Notes under the pieces: generated by a model
Databases searched by the model: none
The model's input: the letters and a program-made list of their open reading frames with translations, nothing else
Told to the model about the DNA's origin: nothing
Assembly: GCA_032718475.1 (NCBI GenBank)
Contig: JAUCBJ010001633.1
Location: 1-33,834 of the forward strand
Origin: Nemertoderma westbladi
Taxonomy: Eukaryota > Xenacoelomorpha > Nemertodermatida > Nemertodermatidae
Reading direction: 5' to 3'
Length of the DNA: 33,834 nt
Made by a program: the position numbers and the translations under genes
Shown here: positions 1 through 9,775 of the stretch, piece by piece
Position numbering within the stretch: the first letter of the stretch is position 1
Layout of the letters: every line of letters starts with the position of its first letter

Positions 1-442
1 CGATCCTAGAGTAAACCTACGATCAGAGTCCCGGAATACTCGGTCAAACCTCCTCATTCCTTAGTTGGACCTCAGACCTGCGATCCTGGTGGTGTCGCGG
101 ATCCTCGCGGACGGTATTCACTGTTCAAAGATCTAGTGCTACCCTAACAATTAATCGGTAACACTCCGACAGTGATTTCTAGCTAGCCGCCCATCTTACC
201 TAGCCGGATTGTGACGCGGACACCTAATATCACTATCCAACCGTATGGTCGTCCCCGTTTAACGCGATACAACCCCTCATCAAGGTGAAGGAGAGCTTTG
301 TACGAAACGAGTTAAACGCTATTCTATAAAGATCAAAAGAGAAACCTGCGTTTGTTCAGATAAACGTAAGTTATAACAGTAAGTCCAGTCGATAAACGAA
401 TTGGCCTTATCTCAATTCGATTGGGAAATCCAGAATCTCTAA
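1..442. other. No recognisable gene
   Basis: I find no long open frame, RNA gene or repeat here. The sequence is less AT-rich than the following kilobases and has scattered stops in every frame, so it may be decayed coding sequence of an older element, but nothing in it identifies a family. Confidence 0.4.
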
Positions 443-708
443 GAAGTTATCGAACTTGGACGATACTATTCTCTGCGAGAGTTTTTGGATGAACGTATCC
501 AGCTACGAGCGGAGGAAAATCAGCTCGAGGAGAAGCATATCGAAACGGCAGATACCTCGACCATAAACCTACACCTTCTGATGCAATCATATTGCACCCT
601 TCACCCAGGAGTTATGGCCCTCCTAGTAAAGTGGCTCCCCCCAAAGAGAAAAAGACTCTTGCTAGCCTCAAAAAACTGCGTAAACGCCGTCTGCGTAAGA
701 AAGACTAA
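443..708 (+). pseudogene. Possible decayed coiled-coil/basic protein remnant
   Basis: From 443 one frame reads through a charged, Glu/Arg/Leu-rich helix-like stretch (for example LDERIQLRAEENQLEEKH from 485), which would suit a coiled coil. The same frame upstream is open again beyond a TAA at 440-442. A second frame, open from 493 to the TAA at 706-708, ends in a strongly basic tail rich in Lys and Arg. A frameshift joining the two would give a coiled-coil protein with a basic C-terminus, as in many retrotransposon gag or ORF1 proteins. No conserved motif confirms this, and it could be a chance combination. Confidence 0.2.
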
Positions 709-837
709 CTGTTTAGAGTATCTTTATGTTTTAGAAACTGTGATTTTTATATTTTATAGACTGAAAATCCCATTTTCTGGGAGCGGTGTAAAAGCTTTTA
801 CTGAATTGTCCGGTTATTTTTCCTTATTTTTCCCGTA

Positions 838-1970
838 AAGTACTCTGTAGTTGGTTTACCAGGCATAAAAAGGCCGTGTCCTTGCTGTACTGGTGTTTTA
901 GCGGACATAAAAGCTATTTCTTCTGTATTTGTACTTTAGAGGACATAATCCGTAATTCCGTGACGTAAAAGCTCGATACTCTTGAAAACAGTGTCGCTAC
1001 CATGACGACGGCTAGCAGCTGATATTGCCACGTCGACGTTTCTTTGTTTCTCTGTTCTCTCGTTGTTCATGTTGACCAATCAGAGCGTTTGTGATCTCTG
1101 TGTTGGAGGTATATACAGAAACTCAGTAGTTCAGTGTTATGTTTTTGTCCAGAGCCTAAGAACCGGCTTTGGCACCTCCGTGTTTTAGTTTTTAGTCTTA
1201 CACTAGTAGGTTTAATTATAAAGGGCATATATCCTTTAACGCACCTACCTGACTCATGGAATCACTGCATACTGATGACTGATGTCTGCATACTGCAGTA
1301 CTGCATACACTGCATACTGTGTAACATTGTGCATACCTTTATATTGTTATACTGCTATTTACCGTCAGTTCTTCATAATATGGTTGATGAATAATTATAT
1401 TTGGAATAACGATAAACAACCCCGAAACCCAATGTTCTTGATATACCGAAGGTAAGAGAGAAGGGTTACAGATAAACGATTGTGACTTATGTTAAAGTGG
1501 TTTGAAGTGAATCTAATGTTATTTGATAGACCCTACATGAGCCAGTCTGTGTTCCTTATATATGTGACTAAAATCAGTGAAGATCGGCAGATTAGTGTGC
1601 AGTATTGTGCAGCATTGTGTATGAGTGAGTCTGTTAAAGAAGCATTCCTAAAGAATGCGCCATATATGTGAATTATAATTAAGCCATATCGTTGTGAGTG
1701 GTTTAAGTCATAACTCTGTTTATATAGATAAAGCGCCACGTCCTAAAGGAACTGTTAATATTCCCGAAGGTGAATAATATTGTCAGAGATTATATAATAC
1801 TGTCAGTCGAATAATACATTAGGCTTACATAGCAATAAAATTAAACCGTCGAACCCAATCTCCCGGGAATCTCCAGCGGGTGAATGGTCGCGCACGGATT
1901 GGTTTCGACTAGTGTAGTGAATCAAATACTTGTCATAGACTAAAAACTGATTTAATATCTAGAAGACATC
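838..1970. other. AT-rich non-coding stretch, LTR- or promoter-like
   Basis: No coding signal is visible; the short open frames are AT-rich and show no motif. The stretch contains a CCAAT/TATA arrangement near 1076-1135, imperfect CTGCATACT-type short repeats at about 1264-1320, and a more GC-rich patch near 1850-1910. It may be an LTR or the 5' region of an element, but I could not find matching termini. Confidence 0.3.
1076..1135 (+). promoter_or_regulatory. CCAAT + TATA + TCAGT promoter-like block
   Basis: A CCAAT box (1076-1080) lies about 30 bp upstream of a TATATA run (1110-1115). Two TCAGT initiator-like pentamers follow, at 1123-1127 and 1131-1135. The order fits an RNA polymerase II core promoter of the kind found in LTRs, though the TATA-to-initiator spacing is slightly short. 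There is no transcript evidence, and AT-rich DNA produces such matches by chance. Confidence 0.3.
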
Positions 1971-1974
1971 TTAA

Positions 1975-2470
1975 TTTGGTGGGTTAAACTGCCAAAGGTC
2001 TGAAAGCGCGAACAGTTTCCTTGGCCACCAAAGTCGGATATCTGCCCTGAAAAATGGGCGTAACATAGGCCCTTCTTACTATGTTACCGAGCACCTTACT
2101 GCTCACCGAGCGGCACTATTGCGCAAGATAAATGATCGAAAGCGGAACCTTTTGGTATTTTCCGTGCGCGTTTTCAACGGCGATATTTACGCTAAACGTT
2201 TTAGTACAGACCAATCTCGGAAGATATGTGACGAACACGATATTGACGATCTCCTTAAGTAAGGTACCGCTACCGGTACCAAACACTGGAGGACCACGCG
2301 TAGATCCCGCCCACTTGGGAAGTCGACCAAAGTCGGGAAATAAAAACGCTACCAACGGCGTTCCGGGTCGGTATCCCGATGACCGCCGAAACGGTGTCTC
2401 TACCCGATCCAAAGACCGCACTGCTTCCCCTTCTACTGGAAACCTGTACAATGTCCTTGGCAGTGAGTGA
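1975..2470 (+). pseudogene. ORF1-like fragment with FP-type C-terminal domain
   Basis: One frame is open from 1975 to the TAA at 2260-2262. It includes YYVTEHLTAHRAALLRKI, then VRVFNGDIYAKR, then an acidic DEHDIDDLL end. The pattern (tyrosine-valine, a helix with leucine and arginine, a short strand ending in nG.IYaKR, then an EHDidDLL helix) resembles the C-terminal RNA-binding region called the Baculo-FP domain in baculovirus FP25 and many invertebrate LINE ORF1 proteins. After the stop, the next frame is open to 2470 and reads as a Pro/Ser/Thr/Arg-rich tail, so one frameshift would explain both parts. The family call is from memory of the motif only. It could be ORF1 of the LINE beginning near 2.9 kb, but the 450-bp gap makes that uncertain. 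Confidence 0.35.
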
Positions 2471-2906
2471 ACTCCCTTCGAAGATTCGCTGATCGTTATC
2501 GATGAACAAAACTTACAGTTTTACATATATAGGCCTATATATTTATCTTTTATGGAAGAACGATAATACTAATAGATACACCTGGTTTTCTTTTTTCTGT
2601 TTATATTTAGTAATTCTACTAAATGAAGATTAATGTCAGAATTAAAATTTGTCGCTAAAGGTTTTCTTAGATTACTGTAGGTGAATCACTTCTTTCGCAA
2701 GTATGTGTATCTGTAAAGATAGGAGTCTAACGTATCTGTGTATGATTTAATCCTGAAACATTATTTTTCCTTGTAAATTTAACTTAATTATTTTTTTTTT
2801 AATATTTGATTCCATTCATCTGACGAGAAGGATGTACATTAATTACGTGCTGATTCAAAGATTTAATTTGACTTTAAGAAAGTCATATTATTTTTTTTTT
2901 GTATAG
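2471..2906. other. AT-rich spacer, no gene seen
   Basis: This stretch is strongly AT-rich with poly-T runs near 2790 and 2890 and no open frame of note. It probably marks the boundary between the ORF1-like remnant and the LINE to its right. Confidence 0.5.
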
Positions 2907-3010
2907 GGGCCGGCAAATAGTTGTGTTATTGTGTTGCAATTAAGCACAACGTGAGCATTTTATTTAGTAAGTTTCGTAAAATTCGCGTATTTTTATTTCC
3001 GTTTTATACA

Positions 3011-3030
3011 CCCCCCCCCCCCCCTCCCCC
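3011..3030 (+). repeat. Poly-C tract (C14 T C5)
   Basis: C14 at 3011-3024, then T, then C5. It lies just upstream of the likely start codon of the LINE protein and reads as a proline run if translation begins further upstream. Such a tract is length-unstable, which is one reason to prefer the ATG at 3044. Confidence 0.9.
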
Positions 3031-3043
3031 ACCCCACCTCTCC

Positions 3044-4342
3044 ATGGACTTAGCCAGCCATCCTACATGTGATTTCTGCTTTACGGCATTTTCAATTTCA
3101 GAACTAAGATTTACCTGCAATATCTGTAAGAAACTCTACCACTTAACATGCGGGACCCATCTAGATTCTATTTATATGTCCACCTTTGAAAATGAGATCT
3201 ACTGTACCCTTTGCAATCTTGAAACGTTTCCCCTTTATTTAGTTCCAGACAATGACACTGACATATTTTACAATCGCAATGACGACTGTCTTCTACCAGA
3301 TAATCATACTGATACAAACGCCACTTTTCAACACGTAGACCCTGACCAAAATCTAAACTCAAACAATACGGATGGTGAATATTTCTCTGAACAAAAATTT
3401 AATAACATTCCAAACAATAACTCATCATTCTCAGTATTCCACGTAAACTGTAGGAGCTTAAATAAAAACCTTAATGCAACGACTGCCTACCTTGACTTAC
3501 TAAACAAACAGTTTGACGTACTCACTTTTACGGAAACCTTTCTAACTGATGATACTGACCTTACCACGGTAAACATAACAGGATACTCACAGCCGACTGT
3601 AACTAACCGACAATACGGGAAGCGGGACCGGGGTGGGACGGCTATTTACATCAAACACGGACTAGACTTCACCCAACTTCATAACATTAAAATCGAACAC
3701 TGTGAATCTTCCTGGGTTAGAATTTCTCGATCAAAAAATAAAAAAAATAAAAAACCTTTAATAATAGGCACTATATACCGCCCTGATTCCTGTGACTTCA
3801 GCAGTTTCCTTGAAAATTTTAATAATACTCTCTTCAACTTATCTAATCAAAATGTCGACATCATTTTAACAGGAGATTTTAATATAGACCTACTAAAAAA
3901 TACGAATAACTCTTCTCATTATTTGCAAACACTAGAATCAAACTCTTTTGAACAACTCATTAAGGTACCAACTAGAATCACCCTACATTCCAAAACTCTT
4001 ATTGACCATATAGCAACTAATATACATGATCGAATGTTAACACCGGGTGTATTTTTAACGGAAGTAGGAACATCCGATAATCTATCCTCATTTGTTATAA
4101 TCCAAAATTATACATGTTTTTTCAACCAACCAGACAGACTCTACGTCTTTGACTACTCCAAATTTAACAAAGAAAATTTCTTAAAAGATTTACAAAATCC
4201 AAATGCCTGGACGTACAAAAATAAGAGTATTACCGCTGAAAATAAATTTAATGAATTCTATAAAAATTTTGAGAAAATTGCAAACACCCACCTTCCAAAA
4301 AAAGAATTAAAAATAAAGAAATACCCAAAAAACCATGGATGA
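3044..4342 (+). pseudogene. LINE PHD finger + APE-type endonuclease
   Basis: The protein starts best at the ATG at 3044, after the poly-C tract. An N-terminal PHD-like finger follows with the order C-x2-C, C-x2-C, H-x2-C, C-x2-C (CDFCFTAF, CNICKKLYHLTC, CTLCN). From about 3430 comes an exonuclease-endonuclease-phosphatase domain: HVNCRSLNKN, TETF (Glu codon 3533-3535), RGGTAIYIK, IGTIYRPDS, GDFNID (Asp 3875, Asn 3881) and LIDHIATN. In LINEs this domain nicks target DNA to prime reverse transcription. The final motif, normally SDH, reads SDN (4073-4081), so the catalytic histidine is replaced. The frame then ends early because the reading continues one frame over at an A-run (4325-4336). PHD and endonuclease in one frame suggests a single large ORF. 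Confidence 0.8.
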
Positions 4343-4569
4343 CTAATGGCCTAATAAAATCAACATTAATTAAAAACAAAATGTTTGCGGCGATATCAAA
4401 AAATATGACGGATAATAAACTAGATGAATACAAAAAATATCGTAATAAACTTACTAAACTCTTAAGAGTAGCTGAAAATTTATACTTTAAAAAACAATTC
4501 GAAAAAAATAAAAATAATACACGGAAAACATGGCAAACGATAAATACGGCTTTAAAAAAACAAAAATAA
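4336..4569 (+). pseudogene. LINE endonuclease-RT linker fragment
   Basis: This frame continues the LINE protein after the first frameshift. It carries the linker typical of CR1/L2-group proteins, with a WMTNGLIKS-like start, a basic YKKYRNKLTKLLR helix and a KTWQTIN end. It leaves frame again in the A-rich run at about 4554-4568, where the RT frame takes over. The ATG at 4339 is not a true start; the segment only makes sense as the middle of a longer protein. Confidence 0.7.
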
Positions 4570-5864
4570 AATCATCACCAAAAAAAATTACTGTATCTAA
4601 AAATGGAAACGAGATTGAAATTACGGACCCAGAGGAGATTTGCAGTGTTTTTAACAACCATTTTGCGATTGGTCCACGACTAGCTCAAAGCATACCAACT
4701 TCAAACAGAAACCCCACACGCTTTATTAATCACCGTAAACCGAACTCCTTCAGTCTCATTGAAACTTCTAACACAGAAACTATTTATAACATTCTGGATC
4801 TCAACAACTCCTGCTCTACAAACGACAGTTTCCCTATAAAAATAGTAAAGTTAGCTGCATATGACATCGCCCCTCACCTCACTTACTTAATTAATCTTTC
4901 CATCAAAAACGGTTTTTTCCCTTCTAATCTTAAGCAAGCAAAAATTACCCCTATCTTTAAGTCTGGCGACCCTACTGATAAAAATAACTACAGGCCAATC
5001 TCAATACTACCGCTATTTAGTAAACTATTTGAACGCGTCATAAATTCACAATTACTATCTTATTTGAACAAATACTCCATATTATCTGACTGCCAATACG
5101 GATTCCGAACGCACTCTACAACCACAGACGCCATACTCACAGTTACTGAAAGATTACAACAAATATTAGACTCCAAAGAATCAGCATGCCTAATTTCATT
5201 AGATCTTAAAAAGGCCTTCGACACTCTACAACATAAAATACTTCTCAATAAGCTAGAATGCTACGGTATACGGGGTACCCCCCACAAATTAATAACCAGC
5301 TTCTTAAACAACCGCACACACTCCGTTACTATAGGCAACACCCAATCAGAACCAATACAGGCTCCCTGTGGAACCCCACAGGGAGCAATACTAAGTGCCA
5401 CCTTATTCCTACTTTACATTAACGACTTACCCAACTGTACAACACTACTAGCAACCCTATTCGCAGACGACACTAACCTACTTCACAGCCATCAAGACCC
5501 GACGATACTGACTGACACTGTTAACACTGAACTGCAAAATATTGAACATTGGCTTACTGACAACCAACTCTCTCTAAATCTAAATGTACTAAAAAAAATT
5601 TCAAAATCTATAGGTATTTTCTTTAAATTACGACACACCCTACCGTTAAATATTCTAAAATTACTTTACTATGCACTGATCCAACCATATATTACGTACG
5701 GAATAGTGATCTGGGGAACTGCTAAACATGTTCACATTAACCCGATTAAAATTAAAATAAACAAATTAATTAGAGCAATTACCTTCAGTCACTACCGGAA
5801 ACATGCGGCACCACTATACAAACAATTAAATATACTACCTATAGACAAACTACACAATACTTGA
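4560..5864 (+). pseudogene. LINE reverse transcriptase domain
   Basis: Reverse transcriptase of the CR1/L2 group, which copies the element's RNA at a nicked chromosomal target. Visible motifs are NNYRPISILP (about 4984-5013), QYGFR, LISLDLKKAFDTL (catalytic Asp, about 5197-5225), GTPQGAILS and LFADDTNLL (catalytic Asp pair, 5466-5471). After the active site, DNQLSLNLN passes directly into KKISKSIGIFFKLRH near 5580; relatives usually have some 50-60 more residues here, so part of the thumb region appears deleted in frame. The C-terminal IQPYITYGIVIWG block is present. The frame ends at a TGA (5862-5864), but related sequence continues in other frames. The element is inactive. Confidence 0.85.
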
Positions 5865-6135
5865 AACATCCAAATTAATGTGGGAAATACAAATAACAAA
5901 AAACGATCTTTTATCACTTCATTGTTCCTGCAAACATCCGCTTTACATACCTATAATACACGGCACGCCAAAACTTCTGCATACCACGGACCCGACTATC
6001 TCTAACACAAAATTCACTAAAATATCACGGTGCCATTGTCTGGAACGCACTAGACACCGACTTAAAAACAAAGCAAATCTAAAAAAAACACTAGGTAAGA
6101 AACTAAAAAACAAATTAGTTAACGATCTTCAGTAA
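5865..6135 (+). pseudogene. LINE C-terminal region, frameshifted
   Basis: Remnants of the C-terminal region are split over frames. One holds a YNTRHAKTSAYH-like block, another a SLKYHGAIVWNAL block, and the frame open from 5878 to 6135 ends in a lysine-rich helix. These blocks in this order are the usual end of CR1/L2-type ORF2 proteins. At least three frame changes lie within about 270 bp, so this part is decayed. A short 3' untranslated stretch (6136-6172) precedes the minisatellite. Confidence 0.6.
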
Positions 6136-6172
6136 AAACAACAACATGTACCCTAATATGTATAAATACAAG

Positions 6173-7056
6173 CAAAAACCAAACACTACTTCCCGAATAA
6201 TAAGGACAAAAACCAAACACTACTTCCCGAATAATAAAGACAAAAACCAAACACTACTTCCCGAATAATAAGGACAAAAACCAAACACTACTTCCCGAAT
6301 AATAAGGACAAAAACCAAACACTACTTCCCGAATAATAAAGACAAAAACCAAACACTACTTCCCGAATAATAAAGACAAAAACCAAACACTACTTCCCGA
6401 ATAATAAAGACAAAAACCAAACACTACTTCCCGAATAATAAGGACAAAAACCAAACACTACTTCCCGAATAATAAAGACAAAAACCAAACACTACTTCCC
6501 GAATAATAAAGACAAAAACCAAACACTACTTCCCGAATAATAAAGACAAAAACCAAACACTACTTCCCGAATAATAAAGACAAAAACCAAACACTACTTC
6601 CCGAATAATAAGGACAAAAACCAAACACTACTTCCCGAATAATAAAGACAAAAACCAAACACTACTTCCCGAATAATAAAGACAAAAACCAAACACTACT
6701 TCCCGAATAATAAGGACAAAAACCAAACACTACTTCCCGAATAATAAGGACAAAAACCAAACACTACTTCCCGAATAATAAGGACAAAAACCAAACACTA
6801 CTTCCCGAATAATAAGGACAAAAACCAAACACTACTTCCCGAATAATAAAGACAAAAACCAAACACTACTTCCCGAATAATAAAGACAAAAACCAAACAC
6901 TACTTCCCGAATAATAAGGACAAAAACCAAACACTACTTCCCGAATAATAAGGACAAAAACCAAACACTACTTCCCGAATAATAAAGACAAAAACCAAAC
7001 ACTACTTCCCGAATAATAAAGACAAAAACCAAACACTACTTCCCGAATAATAAGGA
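6173..7056 (+). repeat. 34-bp minisatellite, 26 copies
   Basis: Exact 34-bp periodicity, unit beginning CAAAAACCAAACACTACTTC and ending in GAATAATAA(G/A)GA. By eye the 26 copies are identical except at a single position that is G in 12 copies and A in 14. The array sits where the LINE 3' tail should be, so it probably began as the tandem 3' end that CR1/L2-type elements use for priming and was then expanded. It ends in an A/T-rich stretch (7057-7075). Confidence 0.95.
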
Positions 7057-7172
7057 CAAAAAACATTTATTTTTTACGGCAGATATCGAAGGTAAATTTT
7101 AGAATACACATGGGCTATGAATGATGCGTATTGACTATTAATATTTGCTGGCTGCGTCTCAAAGTCCCTCGA

Positions 7173-7194
7173 CCCCCCCCCCCCCCCCCCCCCC
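7173..7194 (+). repeat. Poly-C tract (C22)
   Basis: An uninterrupted run of 22 C in AT-rich surroundings, about 120 bp beyond the minisatellite. One of several long C/G homopolymers in the window. Confidence 0.95.
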
Positions 7195-7556
7195 TTATAT
7201 TGTATGTCTCTCTGTCGGTTGTCTGTCTTACAATTTGACGGACAGGCCGTCATACGGAAAAACAGGGATAACTCGAGAATCATAAGAGGTCTCCGAGGTC
7301 TCGTTAAGCGGTTTAAAGATTTGAAATTCAATAAATTATGCTCTAATTAATAACTAATTATAAACTATGCCATGGAGGATCCTGCATTTTTCGATTAATT
7401 TTTTGATATAGGTTGGTTTCTGTGGGTTCGATCCCCTGCGTCTCCATTTGGCAGAGAGTTGTTCATCATAAGTCCAGTTTAAATTACTAAGTTCAGGCCC
7501 AAGGATTATTCTGGATGGGGCTTTCACGCAGCACATTGGCTATGCCTTGCGCAGGG
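7195..7556. other. No gene; isolated Pol III B-box-like match
   Basis: No coding signal. A GGTTCGATCCC match to the RNA polymerase III B box lies at 7425-7435, but I find no A box at the right distance upstream and no tRNA fold. It could be a worn SINE fragment or chance. Confidence 0.35.
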
Positions 7557-7575
7557 CCCATGTGAAGAATATCAG
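7557..7575 (+). repeat. Left copy of possible target-site duplication
   Basis: CCCATGTGAAGAATATCAG matches 9613-9631 with one mismatch in 19 bp. The two copies flank the second LINE closely on both sides, as a target-site duplication would. Confidence 0.45.
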
Positions 7576-7846
7576 ACTTTATGCCGTTATATTTCACTTT
7601 GTATATTTCACTTTGTGTAACACTCTATAGTTCTTTTCGGGGAATCTCATTGATCTCGATTGCTGCAAAGCTATACAATAGGATTCTATTAAATCGCATC
7701 AGGGATCCCATTGAGAGACTGCTACGTGGAAATCAGAATAGGTTCCGTAAAGGTCGTGGGACCATGGAGCCCATTTTGGCACTTAGAAGGATAATTGAAG
7801 AATTATCAAAAAAGAAAGACAGGCATCTGGCTGTTATCTTTGTTGA

Positions 7847-8457
7847 CTTCTTCAAGGCCTTTGATTCCGTCTCTCGCTCACGTATGTTCAGCATACTTTC
7901 ATTATATGGGATTCCTGATGAAATTATTGCAGCAATCAGATCAGTATACGATGGTTCGACAACATTTGTGTCTACTGTTGACGGTGACACAGAACCATTT
8001 GAAGTGTTATGGGGCGTCCTCCAAGGACACACACTTGCACCATTCTTGTTCATTATTGTTGTTGACTATGTTCTACGCATGTCCTTAGATCATCATAATG
8101 ATGATGGGGTGATGATAACTCCACCTACTGGCTCCAGAAGTCGAGGAAATCCTGCCAAGTACCTAACTGATCTAGACTTTGCTGATGACTTAGGAGTACT
8201 CTCAGAATCATTAGAGGGAGCCCAACGGCTCCTCAGCTCATTATAACATGCTGCTTCTAGTGTTGGTCTTTTTATTAACTCCAGAAAGACCAAAATTCTG
8301 ACAGTTAACTTTGAAAGTCCTCAGCAAGTCTCTGATCGGATGAGCATAAGCTCAAAGGATGGTATGCTTGAGCATGTGGACGACTTCTGTTACCTGGGAT
8401 CATGGATCCGGAAGTCAGGTGAGGACCTTCGAATACGTAAGGGAAAGGCATGGGCAG
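7847..8457 (+). repeat. 611-bp tandem duplication, copy 1
   Basis: This copy covers the RT core from the catalytic AFDS motif to the GKAWA motif. It matches 8458-9068 at a constant offset of 611 bp, with only a few substitutions seen by eye. Because 611 is not a multiple of three, the duplication shifts the reading frame. Confidence 0.9.
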
Positions 8458-9068
8458 CTTCTTCAAGGCCTTTGATTCAGTCTCTCGCTCACGTATGTTC
8501 AGCATACTTTCATTATATGGGATTCCTGATGAAATTATTGCAGCAATCAGATCAGTATACGATGGTTCGACAACATTTGTGTCTACTGTTGACGGTGACA
8601 CATAACCATTTGAAGTGTTATGGGGCGTCCTCCAAGGACACACACTTGCACCATTCTTGTTCATTATTGTTGTTGACTATGTTCTACGCATGTCCTTAGA
8701 TCATCATAATGATGATGGGGTGATGATAACTCCACCTACTGGCTCCAGAAGTCGAGGAAATCCTGCCAAGTACCTAACTGATCTAGACTTTGCTGATGAC
8801 TTAGGAGTACTCTCAGAATCATTAGAGGGAGCCCAACGGCTCCTCAGCTCATTATAACATGCTGCTTCTAGTGTTGGTCTTTTTATTAACTCCAGAATGA
8901 CCAAAATTCTGACAGTTAACTTTGAAAGTCCTCAGCAAGTCTCTGATCGGATGAGCATAAGCTCAAAGGATGGTATGCTTGAGCATGTGGACGACTTCTG
9001 TTACCTGGGATCATGGATCCGGAAGTCAGGTGAGGACCTTCGAATACGTAAGGGAAAGGCATGGGCAG
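8458..9068 (+). repeat. 611-bp tandem duplication, copy 2
   Basis: Differences from copy 1 include GATTCC to GATTCA, a change that creates a TAA at 8603-8605, and an AAG to ATG change near 8897. The TAA at the end of the LLSSL block is shared by both copies (8244 and 8855), so that stop predates the duplication. Confidence 0.9.
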
Positions 9069-9612
9069 CCTTGAATAGGCTTTCCAGGATTTGGAAGTCA
9101 CCGAGAATTAATCGGAAACTTAAGGTCCGATTATTTAGAGCAGCAGTAGTTCCAGTACTCCTCTACGGGAGTCCATGCTGGGCTCTAACTGCTGAGGACA
9201 CCAAATCTCTGGATGGCACATTCACAAGAATGCTACGCCGGGTTCATTGTGTCAAGTACAATGCACACATATCCAACCAGACACTATATAACATTGGAGG
9301 TGTCTCATTGGTTCCCCCAAGCTTGACACTAGAACAAAATCGCCTCCGCTTTGCAGGACATTGCTTTCGCCGTGAGGACCAGCCAGTACATAATCTTGTA
9401 CTTTGGCAGCCTCATGGAGTGAATAAGCATGGTGGACAGCCCATGACTTTCTTGAGACGCATCTTAAAGGACACTGGCCTTAAAGATGCGGATGATCTAG
9501 CAAATGTCATGGGTGATAGGGAGTTGTGGCGGTGCAATTTTGTTGACAAGCCGGCACAGCATTCTTAAAAATGCAGCTGCAATGCAGCATGCCGATCCTA
9601 GTTGCAGTTACC

Positions 9613-9631
9613 CCCATGTGAAGAATACCAG
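9613..9631 (+). repeat. Right copy of possible target-site duplication
   Basis: CCCATGTGAAGAATACCAG, 18 of 19 bases equal to 7557-7575. It lies about 45 bp past the LINE stop codon. Confidence 0.45.
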
Positions 9632-9775
9632 GTTTTCACGAGTAACTATAGTATGTCTAGGGTAGTACTTTATAAAAGTTCACAAAAAAGTTCAATTGAA
9701 CAAATATTATTGATTTAATATTTATTATTTATCAATCGCTATTGATAAAATATATTTATCAGTTGCTACACAAGA

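Larger units (their letters stand above)
2907..7085 (+). mobile_element. CR1/L2-like LINE (non-LTR retrotransposon), degenerate
   Basis: Domains occur in the order PHD-type zinc finger, APE-type endonuclease, linker, reverse transcriptase, C-terminal region and then a short tandem-repeat 3' tail, which is the layout of the CR1/L2/Jockey group. The coding region is broken by frameshifts in A-rich runs near 4325-4336 and 4554-4568, by a loss of sequence after the RT active site near 5580, by a stop at 5862-5864 and by more shifts beyond it. The left boundary is placed just after a poly-T run and the right one in the A/T-rich end of the minisatellite; both are approximate, and no target-site duplication was found. 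Confidence 0.75.
7581..9568 (+). pseudogene. LINE reverse transcriptase, disrupted by duplication and stops
   Basis: RT motifs in order: FRGISLISIAAKLYNRILLN, QNRFRKGRG, VIFVDFFKAFDSV (catalytic Asp), GVLQGHTLAP (relatives usually have Asp where His stands) and LDFADDLGVLSE (catalytic Asp pair). Then come CYLGSWIRKSGEDLRIRKG, LLYGSPCWALT and RLRFAGHCFRRED in the C-terminal part, which ends at 9568. The first frame runs from 7581 through an in-frame TAA (8244-8246) to 8457. The 611-bp tandem duplication then shifts the frame; copy two has stops at 8603-8605 and 8855-8857 before the unique 3' part. The RT domain is therefore partly present twice and the gene cannot make a normal protein. Confidence 0.85.
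7576..9612 (+). mobile_element. 5'-truncated LINE with internal 611-bp duplication
   Basis: A non-LTR element that begins inside the RT domain (the YRGISL motif at about 7638) and runs to the C-terminal end of the protein. Everything 5' of this, including any endonuclease, is missing, as expected from incomplete target-primed reverse transcription. Just before the RT motif there is a 14-bp ATATTTCACTTTGT direct repeat (about 7588-7615). The clade is not assigned; the protein resembles an RTE-like group abundant in invertebrates rather than the CR1/L2 LINE to its left. Confidence 0.7.

Noticed and set aside
2116-2509. Minus-strand frames of 111 and 79 codons
   Set aside because: No motif; the plus strand of the same region has the FP-like pattern, which explains the openness better.
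7733-8053. Minus-strand frame opposite the second LINE, and its repeat near 8305-8664
   Set aside because: Antisense shadow of RT coding sequence; it is repeated only because of the 611-bp duplication.
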